From: CAYWMY01 sp046352935
GTDB taxonomy: Bacteria > Pseudomonadota > Gammaproteobacteria > Steroidobacterales > Steroidobacteraceae
Length of the DNA: 64,000 nucleotides
NCBI GenBank assembly: GCA_046352935.1
Contig: JAXMGR010000021.1
Location: 1 to 64,000, forward strand
Direction: 5' to 3'
The position numbers and the translations under genes were made by a program. The stretch's first letter is position 1. Each line of letters opens with the position of its first letter. Below are positions 54,081-62,789 of the stretch, in pieces. Under the pieces are notes generated by a model that saw nothing but the letters and a program-made list of their open reading frames with translations, was not told the DNA's origin and searched no databases.

Positions 54081-55529
54081 CTACCGCGCCGCCGCACGGC
54101 GGCGGTCCCCCGACGAGGCGATTCCCATGGCTTCACGGTACTTCGCGACCGTGCGCCTGGCGACCTGCACGCCGTCGGCGGAGAGGATCTCCGCGATCCG
54201 GCTGTCACTGAGCGGCGTTTCCGCCGGCTCGGCGGCGATCAGCTTGCGTATCCTCGCCCGGATCGCCGTCGATGACACGCCGCTGCCGTCGTCCGCGGCG
54301 ACGTGGCTCGAAAAGAAAAACCGGAACTCGAACACGCCGCGCGGGGTGTGCATGTATTTCCCCGTCGTGACGCGCGAGACCGTCGACTCGTGCATCTCGA
54401 TGGCGCCGGCGACGTCCTTCAGCACCATCGGCTGCATCGCCTCCTCGCCGTGCTCCAGGAAGGCCGCCTGGCGCTGCACGATGCAGCGCGCGACCTTCAT
54501 GAGCGTCTCGTTGCGGATCTCGAGGCTGCGCAGCAGCCAGCGTGCCTCCTGCAGCTGCGTGCGCAGCGTCGCGTGCTCGGCGGCCCTCGTCAGGAGCCCC
54601 GCGTAGCCGGTGTTGATCCGTATGCGCGGCACCGTGGCGGGATTCAGCTCGACCACCCAGCCCTGCCCGGAGCGCCGCACGAAGACGTCCGGCACGACGT
54701 ATTCGGTCGCGCCCGACTGCAGTGACGCGCCCGGTCGCGGATGACAGGAGCGCAGCAGCGCCAGCGCCTGGTCCAGCTCTTCCTGCGAACAGCGCACCTC
54801 GCGCCGCAGCAGGGTGTACTGCTGCGCGGCGACCAGCTCCAGGTGCTGGCGTGCGATGGCGATCGCCACGGCGAGGCCCGGAGTGCCGGGATCGAGCTGC
54901 TGGAGCTGCAGCTCGATGCATTCGCCGATCGAGCGTGCACCCACGCCGACGGGGTCGAACTGCTGCACGACCTGCAGCACCTTCTCGACGTCGGCGGGCG
55001 TTGCCTCGACCCCGGGTGCGACGCTCTGTGCGAGCGTCTCCAGCGATTCGGTGAGATAGCCGTCGTCGCTGACGGCGTCGACGATGGCACGGCCGATGGC
55101 GAGACCGGCGGGCGACAGCCGCGCGAGCTCGAGCTGCCAGGTCAGGTGCTCGTGCAGCGTCTCGCCGGCTCCGCCGAGATCGCCCTCCCGCTCGTCGTCG
55201 TCACCGCCGCCCGACCACGGCGCGTCCGACACGGCCGCGGTGGGCTCGGACCAGTCGTCGCCGATCTCGACCACGGGCTCGTCGTCGCCGGCTTCGCGCG
55301 ACTCGGTCCCGGTTCCGGACTCGGGTCCGGCCGTCGCGCCGAATTCGTCGAGCGGAGCGGGAGCGTCCGGCTCCTCCTCGGCCTCGAGCATGACGTTGGT
55401 CTCGAGGGCCTCGCGGATCTGCGCCTGCAGGTCCAGCGTGGACAGCTGCAGCAGGCGTATGGCCTGCTGCAGCTGGGGCGTCATGGTCAGCTGCTGACCG
55501 ATCCGGAGTTGCAGCGAGGGCTTCAACAT
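54081..55529 (-). CDS. rpoN: RNA polymerase sigma-54 factor
   Basis: A 482-residue sigma-54. Region I is Q- and L-rich (MLKPSLQLRIGQQLTMTPQL...), followed by an acidic region II (about 45-120, many D/E). Region III contains the core-binding and DNA-binding parts, with the HTH stretch KDVAGAIEMHESTVSRVTTG and the RpoN box ARRTVAKYRE near the C-terminus. It needs enhancer-binding ATPases to open promoters of the -24/-12 type. The ATG at 55529 (MLKPSLQ) is taken; an upstream ATG at 55574 would add 15 residues. It is 138 bp after lptB. Confidence 0.96.
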   Translation of the reverse strand: MLKPSLQLRIGQQLTMTPQLQQAIRLLQLSTLDLQAQIREALETNVMLEAEEEPDAPAPLDEFGATAGPESGTGTESREAGDDEPVVEIGDDWSEPTAAVSDAPWSGGGDDDEREGDLGGAGETLHEHLTWQLELARLSPAGLAIGRAIVDAVSDDGYLTESLETLAQSVAPGVEATPADVEKVLQVVQQFDPVGVGARSIGECIELQLQQLDPGTPGLAVAIAIARQHLELVAAQQYTLLRREVRCSQEELDQALALLRSCHPRPGASLQSGATEYVVPDVFVRRSGQGWVVELNPATVPRIRINTGYAGLLTRAAEHATLRTQLQEARWLLRSLEIRNETLMKVARCIVQRQAAFLEHGEEAMQPMVLKDVAGAIEMHESTVSRVTTGKYMHTPRGVFEFRFFFSSHVAADDGSGVSSTAIRARIRKLIAAEPAETPLSDSRIAEILSADGVQVARRTVAKYREAMGIASSGDRRRAAAR

Positions 55530-55667
55530 CTGCGGGTGGGCTGCCTGTGTCCTCTGGGCCGTGGCGCGACGCACGCAGGGCGCGCCGCGCCGGGCGGTCG
55601 GGCGAAGATGCTCCCGGAGTCGCGGCCCGCCACCCGCGTCGCTGCGATGCGGGGCTGCCGGCTGCTC

Positions 55668-56396
55668 CTAGAGCTTGAAATTCTCGCCCAAGTAAACCTC
55701 GCGCACCTTGGCGTTTGCAAGGATATCTTCCGCCGATCCGGAGGCGATGACATGCCCCTGGTTCACGATATAGGCGCGGCCGCAGATTCCCAGTGTTTCC
55801 CGCACGTTGTGATCGGTGATCAGCACGCCGATGCCGCGATCCGCGAGGTGGCGGACGATGCGCTGGATGTCGCTGACCGAGAGCGGGTCGACGCCCGCGA
55901 ACGGCTCGTCGAGCAGGATGAAGCGCGGCTCCGCCGCGAGCGCCCTCGCGATCTCGAGCCGGCGCCGCTCGCCGCCCGAGAGGCTGACGCCGAGGCTCTC
56001 GCGCAGGTGGCCGATGTGCAGTTCCTCGAGCAGGGCTTCCATGCGCTGTTCGCGCGCGGCGCGATCCACGCCCGGGAGCGTCTCCAGGATCGCCATGACA
56101 TTGTCCGCGACCGAGAGCTTCCGGAACACGGACGCCTCCTGCGGCAGGTAGCCGATGCCGCGTCTCGCGCGGATGTGCATCGGCAGGTGGGTCACGTCCT
56201 CGCCGTCGATGCGCACGGCGCCGTCGTCGCAGGGGACGAGACCCACGATCATGTAGAAGGCCGTCGTCTTGCCGGCGCCGTTCGGGCCCAGCAGTCCGAC
56301 GACTTCACCGCTGTGGATCTCCAGCGACAGGCCGTCGACGACGGCGCGCTGGCGATAATGCTTGCTGAGGCCTGTGGCCGACAAAGTACTGGTCAT
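55668..56396 (-). CDS. lptB: LPS export ABC transporter ATPase
   Basis: A 242-residue ABC ATPase: Walker A GLLGPNGAGKTTAFYMIVGL (quoted at limit), GYLPQEASVFRKLSVADNV, signature LSGGERRRLEIARAL, Walker B FILLDEPFAGVDP and HNVRETLGIC. These match LptB, which powers extraction of LPS from the inner membrane with LptFG. It overlaps lptA by 4 bp and precedes rpoN by 138 bp, the standard lptC-lptA-lptB-rpoN order. lptF and lptG are not in the window. Confidence 0.96.
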   Translation of the reverse strand: MTSTLSATGLSKHYRQRAVVDGLSLEIHSGEVVGLLGPNGAGKTTAFYMIVGLVPCDDGAVRIDGEDVTHLPMHIRARRGIGYLPQEASVFRKLSVADNVMAILETLPGVDRAAREQRMEALLEELHIGHLRESLGVSLSGGERRRLEIARALAAEPRFILLDEPFAGVDPLSVSDIQRIVRHLADRGIGVLITDHNVRETLGICGRAYIVNQGHVIASGSAEDILANAKVREVYLGENFKL

Positions 56397-57001
56397 GAGC
56401 CCGGTCTTCCGGTCGTGGACTGTGGATTGATGGTGATGCGCACGCGGCCGCTGCCCTGTTCGTCGGCGGCGGCCACCACGCGTTCCTCGCGCACGGAGTA
56501 GACCAGGGTCTCTCCGGTGATGTCGTTGCGCCCGTCCGACAGCCAGGCATCACCCGAGAGCCGCACGGTTCCCGCCTCGACATCGTAAACGATCCGGCCC
56601 GCGTGTCCTCGCGCCGCCAGCCTGCCGGCGGTCTGCGCGAACTCCGCCGGCGTGCCGGTGATCTCGGCGCGGATCACGCGGTTGTCCCTGAAGCTCACGA
56701 TGGCCGACTCGGACTGCAGACGGCCGCCGGAGCCGTTGATCTGCACCTGTCCCTCGAGTTCCCAGCGGCTCGCCCTGAAGTCGAGGCCGGTGGCGATCGC
56801 CCGCGTCGCCTCGACGACGATGTCGCCCTGGGTGATGCGCACACGGTTGAAGACGACGCGGCTGCTGCGGTAATCGACATCCGAGGATTCCGCCTCGACC
56901 GACACCGGCTGCGTGGAGCGCGGTTCGGCGGCCCGTACGGGCAGTGCTGCCGCGGCCAGGACGGCCAGCGCCTTCGCGCAATTACGGATCGAACTGGCCA
57001 T
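56393..57001 (-). CDS. lptA: Periplasmic LPS-bridge protein
   Basis: A 202-residue OstA/LptA-family protein with signal peptide (SSIRNCAKALAVLAAAALPVRA). The repeated beta-strand pattern VEAESSDVDYRSSRVVFNRV, GDIVVEATRAIA, LEGQVQINGSGGRLQSESAI is typical of the beta-jellyroll filament that carries LPS across the periplasm. It overlaps lptB by 4 bp and lptC by 20 bp, so the three are translated together. Confidence 0.92.
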   Translation of the reverse strand: MASSIRNCAKALAVLAAAALPVRAAEPRSTQPVSVEAESSDVDYRSSRVVFNRVRITQGDIVVEATRAIATGLDFRASRWELEGQVQINGSGGRLQSESAIVSFRDNRVIRAEITGTPAEFAQTAGRLAARGHAGRIVYDVEAGTVRLSGDAWLSDGRNDITGETLVYSVREERVVAAADEQGSGRVRITINPQSTTGRPGS

Positions 57002-57575
57002 GAACCCTCGATTCTAGCCGGAGCGTCTCGCGCTTCATATTCGCGACCATGCCGGTTGCCTCCAGGGTGTGCCGGCCGATCTCGAGGCGCACCGGCCCGT
57101 CCGAGCGCGCGACCTGCGCCGCGGCGTCGAACGTGAGGGCTTCGGTGCGCACCGTCGCCTTGCGGGGCTCCCGGTCGCGCAGCCCCGACAGCACGACGTC
57201 CCCGCGCAGCTGCACCACCGACAGGTCCTTCGGGGCCGCGCCGTGCCCTGCGTGGAGCTGCCAGGTCTGCCCCGGCCGCGCGAGGTAATCGAGCGTCAGC
57301 GCGTCGAGCTTCACGGACTCGTCCGCCGGATCGAGGCGGATGCGCGCGGCCCGGACCCGCAGGCGCAGGCGGCCGGTGGCGTCGAAATCCTCGAGCTCGG
57401 CCGCGCGCAGGAAGGGCCCGGCGTCCGGAGCGGCGGCACCGGGCGCGGGGTGGCGGGCGTCGCCGGCCTCCAGCGACCACTGCGCCACGATCACGACGGC
57501 GCCGATGACGATCGCGAGGAGCGCGAGGCGCCCGATCAAGCGGGATTCCCGCGTGCGGCCACCAGCAGGTCGCAC
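56982..57575 (-). CDS. lptC: LPS export inner-membrane protein
   Basis: A 197-residue bitopic protein: an N-terminal helix (LIGRLALLAIVIGAVVIVAQ) and a periplasmic beta-jellyroll. It receives LPS from LptBFG and passes it to LptA. The start is uncertain: GTG 57575 overlaps kdsC by 40 bp, while TTG 57539 overlaps the kdsC stop as TTGA and would start right at the helix. Sequence conservation in this family is weak; the identification rests on size, topology and the position between kdsC and lptA. Confidence 0.85.
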   Translation of the reverse strand: MRPAGGRTRESRLIGRLALLAIVIGAVVIVAQWSLEAGDARHPAPGAAAPDAGPFLRAAELEDFDATGRLRLRVRAARIRLDPADESVKLDALTLDYLARPGQTWQLHAGHGAAPKDLSVVQLRGDVVLSGLRDREPRKATVRTEALTFDAAAQVARSDGPVRLEIGRHTLEATGMVANMKRETLRLESRVHGQFDP

Positions 57576-58036
57576 AGCTCCCGGACCGCGCCCCGGCCTC
57601 CGGGCAGCCGCGTGACGTAGCGCGCGCGGGCGCGGACGTCGGGATGCGCATCGGCGACCGCGGCTCCGAAACCGACGGCGCAGAGCAGGGGCAGGTCGCT
57701 CGTGTCGTCGACGATGCAGGCGGCGGCGCCGGCCGGGAGCCGGCGTGCGCGCAGCATTTCGCCGAGCGCCGCGACCTTGTCGTCGACGCCCTGCCGCACC
57801 TCGCGCACACCGAGTTCCAGCATGCGGTGCGAAACCGCCTCGTGCCGGCGCCCAGACAGCACCGCGACCTCGATCCCGGCGCGCTGCGCGAGCTTGATGC
57901 CGAGCCCGTCGCGGACGTGGAACGCCTTCATCGCCTCGCCGTGCCGGTCGAACCAGAGGCGTCCGTCCGTGAGCACGCCGTCGACGTCGAGGACCAGCAG
58001 GTCGATGCGCGGGGTCCCCGGGCTGCCCTCGGCCAT
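57536..58036 (-). CDS. kdsC: 3-deoxy-D-manno-octulosonate 8-phosphate phosphatase
   Basis: A 166-residue HAD-family phosphatase of the small tetrameric type, removing phosphate from KDO-8-phosphate. Evidence: nucleophile motif VLDVDGVLTDGRLWFD, AFHVRDGLGIKLAQ, LSGRRHEAV, and the metal motif IVDDTSDLPLL (VDD in place of the usual GDD). The start ATG 58036 overlaps the kdsD stop (TGATG). It follows kdsD, which makes the arabinose-5-phosphate used upstream in the same pathway. Confidence 0.94.
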   Translation of the reverse strand: MAEGSPGTPRIDLLVLDVDGVLTDGRLWFDRHGEAMKAFHVRDGLGIKLAQRAGIEVAVLSGRRHEAVSHRMLELGVREVRQGVDDKVAALGEMLRARRLPAGAAACIVDDTSDLPLLCAVGFGAAVADAHPDVRARARYVTRLPGGRGAVRELCDLLVAARGNPA

Positions 58037-59013
58037 CACATCACTCCGTTCCGCAGCAGATCGTGCACGTTCAGCGCACCGACGAGGCGGCGGTCGGAGT
58101 CGACGACGAGCAGCGCCGTGATGCGATGGTGCTCCATGAGACGCACCGCCTCGGCCGCGAGTTCCTGGGCGCCGATCGTGCGCGCACCGCGCGTCATGAC
58201 CTCGCCGATCGCGGTGGTGCGCACGTCGACGCCGCGGTCGAACAGGCGGCGCAGGTCGCCGTCGGTGAAGATGCCCGCGACCTGCCCATCCGTTTCGACC
58301 ACGGCCGTCATGCCGAGTCCCTTCCGCGACATCTCGACGAGACTCGCCGTGAGCGGCGTGTCCGGCGCGACACGCGGGATCGCCTCGCCGGAACGCATGA
58401 CGTCCACGACGCGCAGCCACAGTCGCCGGCCCAGCGTGCCACCCGGGTGCGACCGTGCGAACTTCTCCTCGGTGAAGCCGCGCACGCGCAGCAGCGCGAC
58501 GGCCAGCGCATCGCCCATTGCGAGCGCCGCGGTCGTGCTGGCGGTAGGGGTCAGGTTCAGCGGACAGGCCTCGGCCGGCACGTGGATGTCGAGGACGGCC
58601 GCGGCCTCGCGCGCCAGCGTCGAGTCCGGCGCCCCCGTCATGGCGACGAGCGGCACGCCCATGCGTCTGATGAGCGGCAACAGTGTGAGGATCTCGCCCG
58701 TCTCGCCCGAGTTGGATATCGCGAGCACCGCGTCGGCCGGGGTGATCATGCCGAGGTCGCCATGGCTGGCCTCGGCCGGGTGCAGGAAGAAAGCCGGCGT
58801 GCCGGTGCTCGCGAGTGTCGCGGCGATCTTGCGGGCGACGTGCCCGGACTTGCCGATCCCGGTGACGACGATCCGGCCGCGGCATTCGCAGCAGATCCGG
58901 CAGGCCTCGACGAACGAACCGTCCAGGCGCTCGACGAGCGCGGCGACGGCGTCGGCCTCGATGCGGAGCGCGCGCCGGGCCGTGTCGATGATGCGCTGTG
59001 GGTCGAAGTCCAT
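58036..59013 (-). CDS. kdsD: Arabinose-5-phosphate isomerase
   Basis: A 325-residue isomerase that makes D-arabinose-5-phosphate from ribulose-5-phosphate, the first step toward KDO. The SIS domain (about 30-180) has VVTGIGKSGHVARKIAATL, FFLHPAEASHGDLG and ISNSGETGEIL; two CBS domains follow (about 200-325). The ATG at 59013 begins MDFDPQRI. It is the first gene of the long minus-strand operon kdsD-kdsC-lptC-lptA-lptB-rpoN-hpf-ptsN-rapZ-mgtE. It is divergent from ibaG (181 bp between starts). Confidence 0.96.
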   Translation of the reverse strand: MDFDPQRIIDTARRALRIEADAVAALVERLDGSFVEACRICCECRGRIVVTGIGKSGHVARKIAATLASTGTPAFFLHPAEASHGDLGMITPADAVLAISNSGETGEILTLLPLIRRMGVPLVAMTGAPDSTLAREAAAVLDIHVPAEACPLNLTPTASTTAALAMGDALAVALLRVRGFTEEKFARSHPGGTLGRRLWLRVVDVMRSGEAIPRVAPDTPLTASLVEMSRKGLGMTAVVETDGQVAGIFTDGDLRRLFDRGVDVRTTAIGEVMTRGARTIGAQELAAEAVRLMEHHRITALLVVDSDRRLVGALNVHDLLRNGVM

Positions 59014-59194
59014 TCGGGCCGGATGCGGGCAGGGCCGCCGGTTCGGTGATCGCCGCGGAGGTGACGCGATGATACACGGCACGCACCCGCCGGGCCCCGG
59101 TGGATCACTGCGTGGGTGAACGGACCACGGTGCCGTGGCCCCGCCGCGGCCGCTTGCCGTAAGATCCGCAGCGTCCCCGCTTCGTGAGACCGAC

Positions 59195-59437
59195 ATGACC
59201 GCCGACCAGGTTCGCCAGCACATCGAGAACGGCCTGCCGGGCGCCCGCGCGCTCGTACGCTCCGACGACAACGTGCACTTCGAGGCCGTGGTGGTCTCGT
59301 CCGTGTTCGAGGGACAGCGCACGCTGAAGCGTCACCAGCTGGTGTATGCGACGCTGGGCGATGCGATGGGCGGGGAGATCCACGCGCTGTCGCTCGAGAC
59401 GCTGACGCCCGGGGAAGCGTCGGCGCGCGGCGCCTGA
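59195..59437 (+). CDS. ibaG: BolA-family protein IbaG
   Basis: An 80-residue BolA-like protein (MTADQVRQHIENGLPGARAL, then DNVHFEAVVVS, and TLKRHQLVYATLGDAMGGEIHAL with the conserved His). IbaG/BolA proteins act with monothiol glutaredoxins in Fe-S handling and acid stress. The ATG at 59195 is chosen; the longer frame lacks support. It precedes murA by 13 bp, an arrangement conserved in gammaproteobacteria. Confidence 0.92.
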   Translation: MTADQVRQHIENGLPGARALVRSDDNVHFEAVVVSSVFEGQRTLKRHQLVYATLGDAMGGEIHALSLETLTPGEASARGA

Positions 59438-59450
59438 GCGCCCGTCCGGG

Positions 59451-60710
59451 ATGAACAAGCTCCTGATCTGCGGCGGCCGGCCGCTCGACGGGGAAGTCCG
59501 CATCTCCGGCGCCAAGAACGCCACGCTCCCGATCATCGCGGCGACGCTCCTCGCGGACGGCCCGAGCACGATCGCCAACGTCCCGCACCTGCAGGACGTG
59601 ACGACGATGATCGAGCTGCTCGGCCGCATGGGCGTCGGCGTCACGGTCGACGACGGCATGCGGGTCACGATCGACCCGCGCGGGACCGCGCACTGCGTCG
59701 CGCCCTACGAGCTGGTCAAGCGCATGCGCGCGTCGATCCTCGTGCTGGGCCCGCTGGTCGCCCGCTTCGGCGAGGCCGACGTGTCGCTGCCGGGCGGCTG
59801 CGCCATCGGCGCGCGGCCCGTGAACCTGCACGTCGACGGGCTGCGCGCGATGGGTGCCGACATCCAGATCGAGGGCGGCTACATCAAGGCGCGCGCGGGG
59901 CGCCTCAAGGGTGCCCGCATCGTGCTGGAGACGGTCACGGTCACCGGTACGGAGAACCTCATGATGGCCGCCGCGCTGGCCGAGGGCCGCACCGTCATCG
60001 AGAACGCGGCGCGGGAGCCCGAGGTCGTCGACCTCGCGCAGTGCCTGATCGCCATGGGCGCGCAGATCAGCGGTGCCGGCACCGACACCCTGGTCATCGA
60101 CGGCATGCAGCGCCTGCAGCCCTGCCAGTACACGGTGCTGCCGGACCGGATCGAGACGGGGACCTACCTGGTCGCCGGAGCCATCACACGCGGTCGCGTG
60201 CGCGCGCGGGACACCCGGCCCGAACACCTCGACGCGGTCGTCGCCAAGCTGCGCGAGGCCGGTGCGGCCGTTACCTGCGGTGCCGACTGGATCGAGGTCG
60301 ACATGCAGGGTCGCCGGCCGCGTTCCGTCGACATCCGTACGGCGCCCTATCCGGCGTTCCCGACGGACATGCAGGCCCAGTTCGCGGCCCTCAACTGCGT
60401 CGCGGACGGCGTGGGCACGGTGATCGAGACCGTGTTCGAGAACCGCTACATGCACATGCTGGAACTGCGCCGTCTCGGCGCGGAGATCCGCATCGAGGGG
60501 CACACGGCGGTCATCCACGGCGTGCCGCGGCTCTCCGGTGCGCCGGTCATGGCCACGGACCTGCGTGCATCGGCGAGTCTCGTGCTCGCGGGGCTGGTCG
60601 CCGAAGGCCAGACCGTCGTGGACCGGATCTACCACATCGACCGCGGCTACGAGCGCATCGAGGAGAAGCTCGCCGGCCTCGGCGCCGAGATCAGGCGCGT
60701 CGCCGGCTGA
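59451..60710 (+). CDS. murA: UDP-N-acetylglucosamine 1-carboxyvinyltransferase
   Basis: A 419-residue MurA, the first committed enzyme of peptidoglycan synthesis (enolpyruvyl transfer to UDP-GlcNAc). Evidence: GGRPLDGEVRISGAKNATLP, the active-site C117 in LPGGCAIGARPV, GTENLMMAAALAEG and APYPAFPTDMQAQF. A Cys at this position is the residue targeted by fosfomycin, so sensitivity is expected. It follows ibaG by 13 bp. It is convergent with the DegS-type protease gene (45 bp apart). Confidence 0.97.
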   Translation: MNKLLICGGRPLDGEVRISGAKNATLPIIAATLLADGPSTIANVPHLQDVTTMIELLGRMGVGVTVDDGMRVTIDPRGTAHCVAPYELVKRMRASILVLGPLVARFGEADVSLPGGCAIGARPVNLHVDGLRAMGADIQIEGGYIKARAGRLKGARIVLETVTVTGTENLMMAAALAEGRTVIENAAREPEVVDLAQCLIAMGAQISGAGTDTLVIDGMQRLQPCQYTVLPDRIETGTYLVAGAITRGRVRARDTRPEHLDAVVAKLREAGAAVTCGADWIEVDMQGRRPRSVDIRTAPYPAFPTDMQAQFAALNCVADGVGTVIETVFENRYMHMLELRRLGAEIRIEGHTAVIHGVPRLSGAPVMATDLRASASLVLAGLVAEGQTVVDRIYHIDRGYERIEEKLAGLGAEIRRVAG

Positions 60711-60755
60711 ATGGCCGGTGTCGGTCGCACCCCGGGCCGGGATGCGTCCGCCCGC

Positions 60756-62015
60756 TCAGCCGCCGGGGTTGCCGCTGCGCTGCGGCCGCTCGATGACGGG
60801 CACCTTGACGGTCATCGCCTGGGGGGAGTCGTAGGACGGCAGTCCCCGCAGCCAGGTGATGCGCGCCTTCTGGCCGGGCTTCAGCAACGCGATGCGGGCC
60901 ATCAGGTCCTGCGCGTCACGCACCTTCTCCCCGTTGACCTCGGTGACGACGTCGAGGGGCTGCATGCCGGCAGCCACGGCCGGGCTGCCGACGGCGAAAT
61001 CGGTGACGATCGCGCCGCCGGGCGGGTAGCCGAACTGCACGGCCTGGTCCGCCGGCATGTCCTGCGGCAGCACGCCGATCCAGCCCCGCACGACGTGGCC
61101 GCTCCTCAGGATCTCGTCGACCACGCCGCGCACGAGGTCGATCGGGATCGCGAAGCCGATGCCTTCGATACCGGCGCTGCGCGACAGCACCAGCGTGTTG
61201 ATCCCCACGAGCTCGCCACGTGCATTCACCAGCGCGCCACCCGAATTGCCGGAGTTGATGGCCGCGTCCGTCTGGATGTAGCTCTCGAAGGTGGTGACGC
61301 CGAGCCGACTGCGCCCCTTGGCGCTCACGATGCCCGAGGTGACGGTCTGTCCGAGGCCGAGCGGATTGCCGATGGCGAGCACCGGCTCGCCCACGCGCAG
61401 CCGGTCCGAGCGCCCCAGGCTGATGACCGGCGGCTTCTCGAGCGCGACGTCCAGCACGGCGAGGTCGGTGTCCGGGTCGGTGCCGACGATGCGCGCTGGC
61501 GCGATGCGCCCGTCCTGGAGCTGGACCTGGATCTGTGTTGCGCCGGCGACCACGTGGTTGTTGGTGACCACGTGACCCGCGGCGTCGTAGATCACCCCCG
61601 AACCCAGGCTTCGGTCCACGCGGTTCCGGTACGCCGGCCAGGTGTCGCCGAACAGCGATTCCCAGCCGGGCGGCAGCTGGCGTACACGCACGACCCGTTC
61701 GGTGAAGATGTTCACGACCGCCGGCGCGCTGGCCGCGACGGCATCCGCGTAGGAAGGCAGGGGCGCCGCGGAGGCGGGCGGCGTTCCTGTTGCCGCCGGC
61801 GCTGCAGCGGGGCCGCGGAGATCATCCGCCGCCGTTGCCGCGTCTGCGGCGTGTTGCGGAAGGGCCGGTACGGACGTCGCGGCCGGAGTCGCTGGCGCGG
61901 TCGCCGGGCCCCCTGTCCCGAGCCACGGGCGGGCGGCCGTGTAGGCGATGCCGGCGGCGAGTCCCACCGCGACCCACGGGCCCAGCCACTTCAATGTCGA
62001 GACCACACGCTGCAT
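60756..62015 (-). CDS. DegS-type periplasmic serine protease
   Basis: A 419-residue HtrA-family protease. It has one N-terminal membrane helix (LGPWVAVGLAAGIAYTAA), an Ala/Pro-rich linker, a trypsin-like domain with His in VVTNNHVVAGA, Asp in DTDLAVLDV and Ser in NSGNSGGALVN, and a single PDZ domain (from about residue 310). One PDZ and an N-terminal anchor fit DegS (AlgW), the sensor that starts sigma-E activation. ATG 62015 has GGAG upstream. It is divergent from petA. Confidence 0.9.
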   Translation of the reverse strand: MQRVVSTLKWLGPWVAVGLAAGIAYTAARPWLGTGGPATAPATPAATSVPALPQHAADAATAADDLRGPAAAPAATGTPPASAAPLPSYADAVAASAPAVVNIFTERVVRVRQLPPGWESLFGDTWPAYRNRVDRSLGSGVIYDAAGHVVTNNHVVAGATQIQVQLQDGRIAPARIVGTDPDTDLAVLDVALEKPPVISLGRSDRLRVGEPVLAIGNPLGLGQTVTSGIVSAKGRSRLGVTTFESYIQTDAAINSGNSGGALVNARGELVGINTLVLSRSAGIEGIGFAIPIDLVRGVVDEILRSGHVVRGWIGVLPQDMPADQAVQFGYPPGGAIVTDFAVGSPAVAAGMQPLDVVTEVNGEKVRDAQDLMARIALLKPGQKARITWLRGLPSYDSPQAMTVKVPVIERPQRSGNPGG

Positions 62016-62080
62016 GAGCGACTCCGGGGGCTCGCCGTTCGCCGGTGCGCTCCGGCGCGCGCGGGCAAAGGCATCCCATG

Positions 62081-62086
62081 TATAAT
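62081..62086 (+). promoter_or_regulatory. Possible -10 box of the petA operon
   Basis: TATAAT at 62081-62086 is a perfect -10 consensus in the 168-bp gap before petA (ATG 62184). No convincing -35 box lies 16-18 bp upstream, so it may need an activator. The same gap must hold the divergent degS promoter. Confidence 0.4.
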
Positions 62087-62183
62087 GCCGCCTCCATAAG
62101 AGCGACGAAACAAGCCGGCGTTCCGTCCCCCGGGGCGGATGCGTCAGGGGATGTTGTGGGCTGATGTGTCCAGGGGTGACCGG

Positions 62184-62789
62184 ATGAGCGAACAGGTGGA
62201 TCAGGGCAGGCGTTCGCTGCTGACTGCGGCGACGGCTGTGACCGGCGCGATCGGTGTGGCGTTTGCCGCGGCACCGTTCCTGGCCTCGTGGAAGCCGAGC
62301 GCGCGGGCCCGCGCACTCGGTGCGCCCGTGTCGGTCGATGTGAGCAAGCTCGAAGTGGGTGCGATGCTCAAGGTCGAATGGCGCGGCCAGCCGATCTACG
62401 TCGTGCGCCGCACGGCGGCGATGGTCGCGGGGCTCGAGAAGGCCAATGACCTGCTCGCCGATCCGGAATCGGAGATCTCCGAGCAGCCGGAGTATGCGCG
62501 CAACGCCGTGCGGGCCAGCAAGCCCGAGTTCCTGGTGGTGAAGGCGGTGTGCACGCATCTCGGTTGTGCCCCGCAGGCCGCGTTCGAGGTGGGTACTGCG
62601 GACCTGTCGGCACGCGTCGGGCGGGAGTGGCCGGGCGGCTTCTTCTGCGCCTGTCACGGCTCGATGTTCGATCTGGCGGGGCGCGTGCTGAAGAACGTGC
62701 CCGCGCCGAAGAATCTCATCGTGCCGCCCTATTCCTGGACGGATGACAGTCACATCCTCGTGGGCGAGGATCCGGCGGGAGTCGCGTGA
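62184..62789 (+). CDS. petA: Ubiquinol-cytochrome c reductase iron-sulfur subunit
   Basis: A 201-residue Rieske protein of the cytochrome bc1 complex. It has a twin-arginine type N-terminus (GRRSLLTAATAVTG), a membrane anchor (about 20-38) and the [2Fe-2S] ligands CTHLGC and CACHGS. It accepts electrons from ubiquinol and passes them to cytochrome c1. ATG 62184 is chosen. Its stop overlaps the petB start by one base (TGATG), so the pair is coupled. petC is presumably beyond the window edge. Confidence 0.96.
   Translation: MSEQVDQGRRSLLTAATAVTGAIGVAFAAAPFLASWKPSARARALGAPVSVDVSKLEVGAMLKVEWRGQPIYVVRRTAAMVAGLEKANDLLADPESEISEQPEYARNAVRASKPEFLVVKAVCTHLGCAPQAAFEVGTADLSARVGREWPGGFFCACHGSMFDLAGRVLKNVPAPKNLIVPPYSWTDDSHILVGEDPAGVA

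Noticed and set aside
50000..59000. Sigma-54 (-24/-12) promoters in the rpoN region
   Set aside because: I did not find a TGGCAC-N5-TTGC pattern in the intergenic spaces that I could support.
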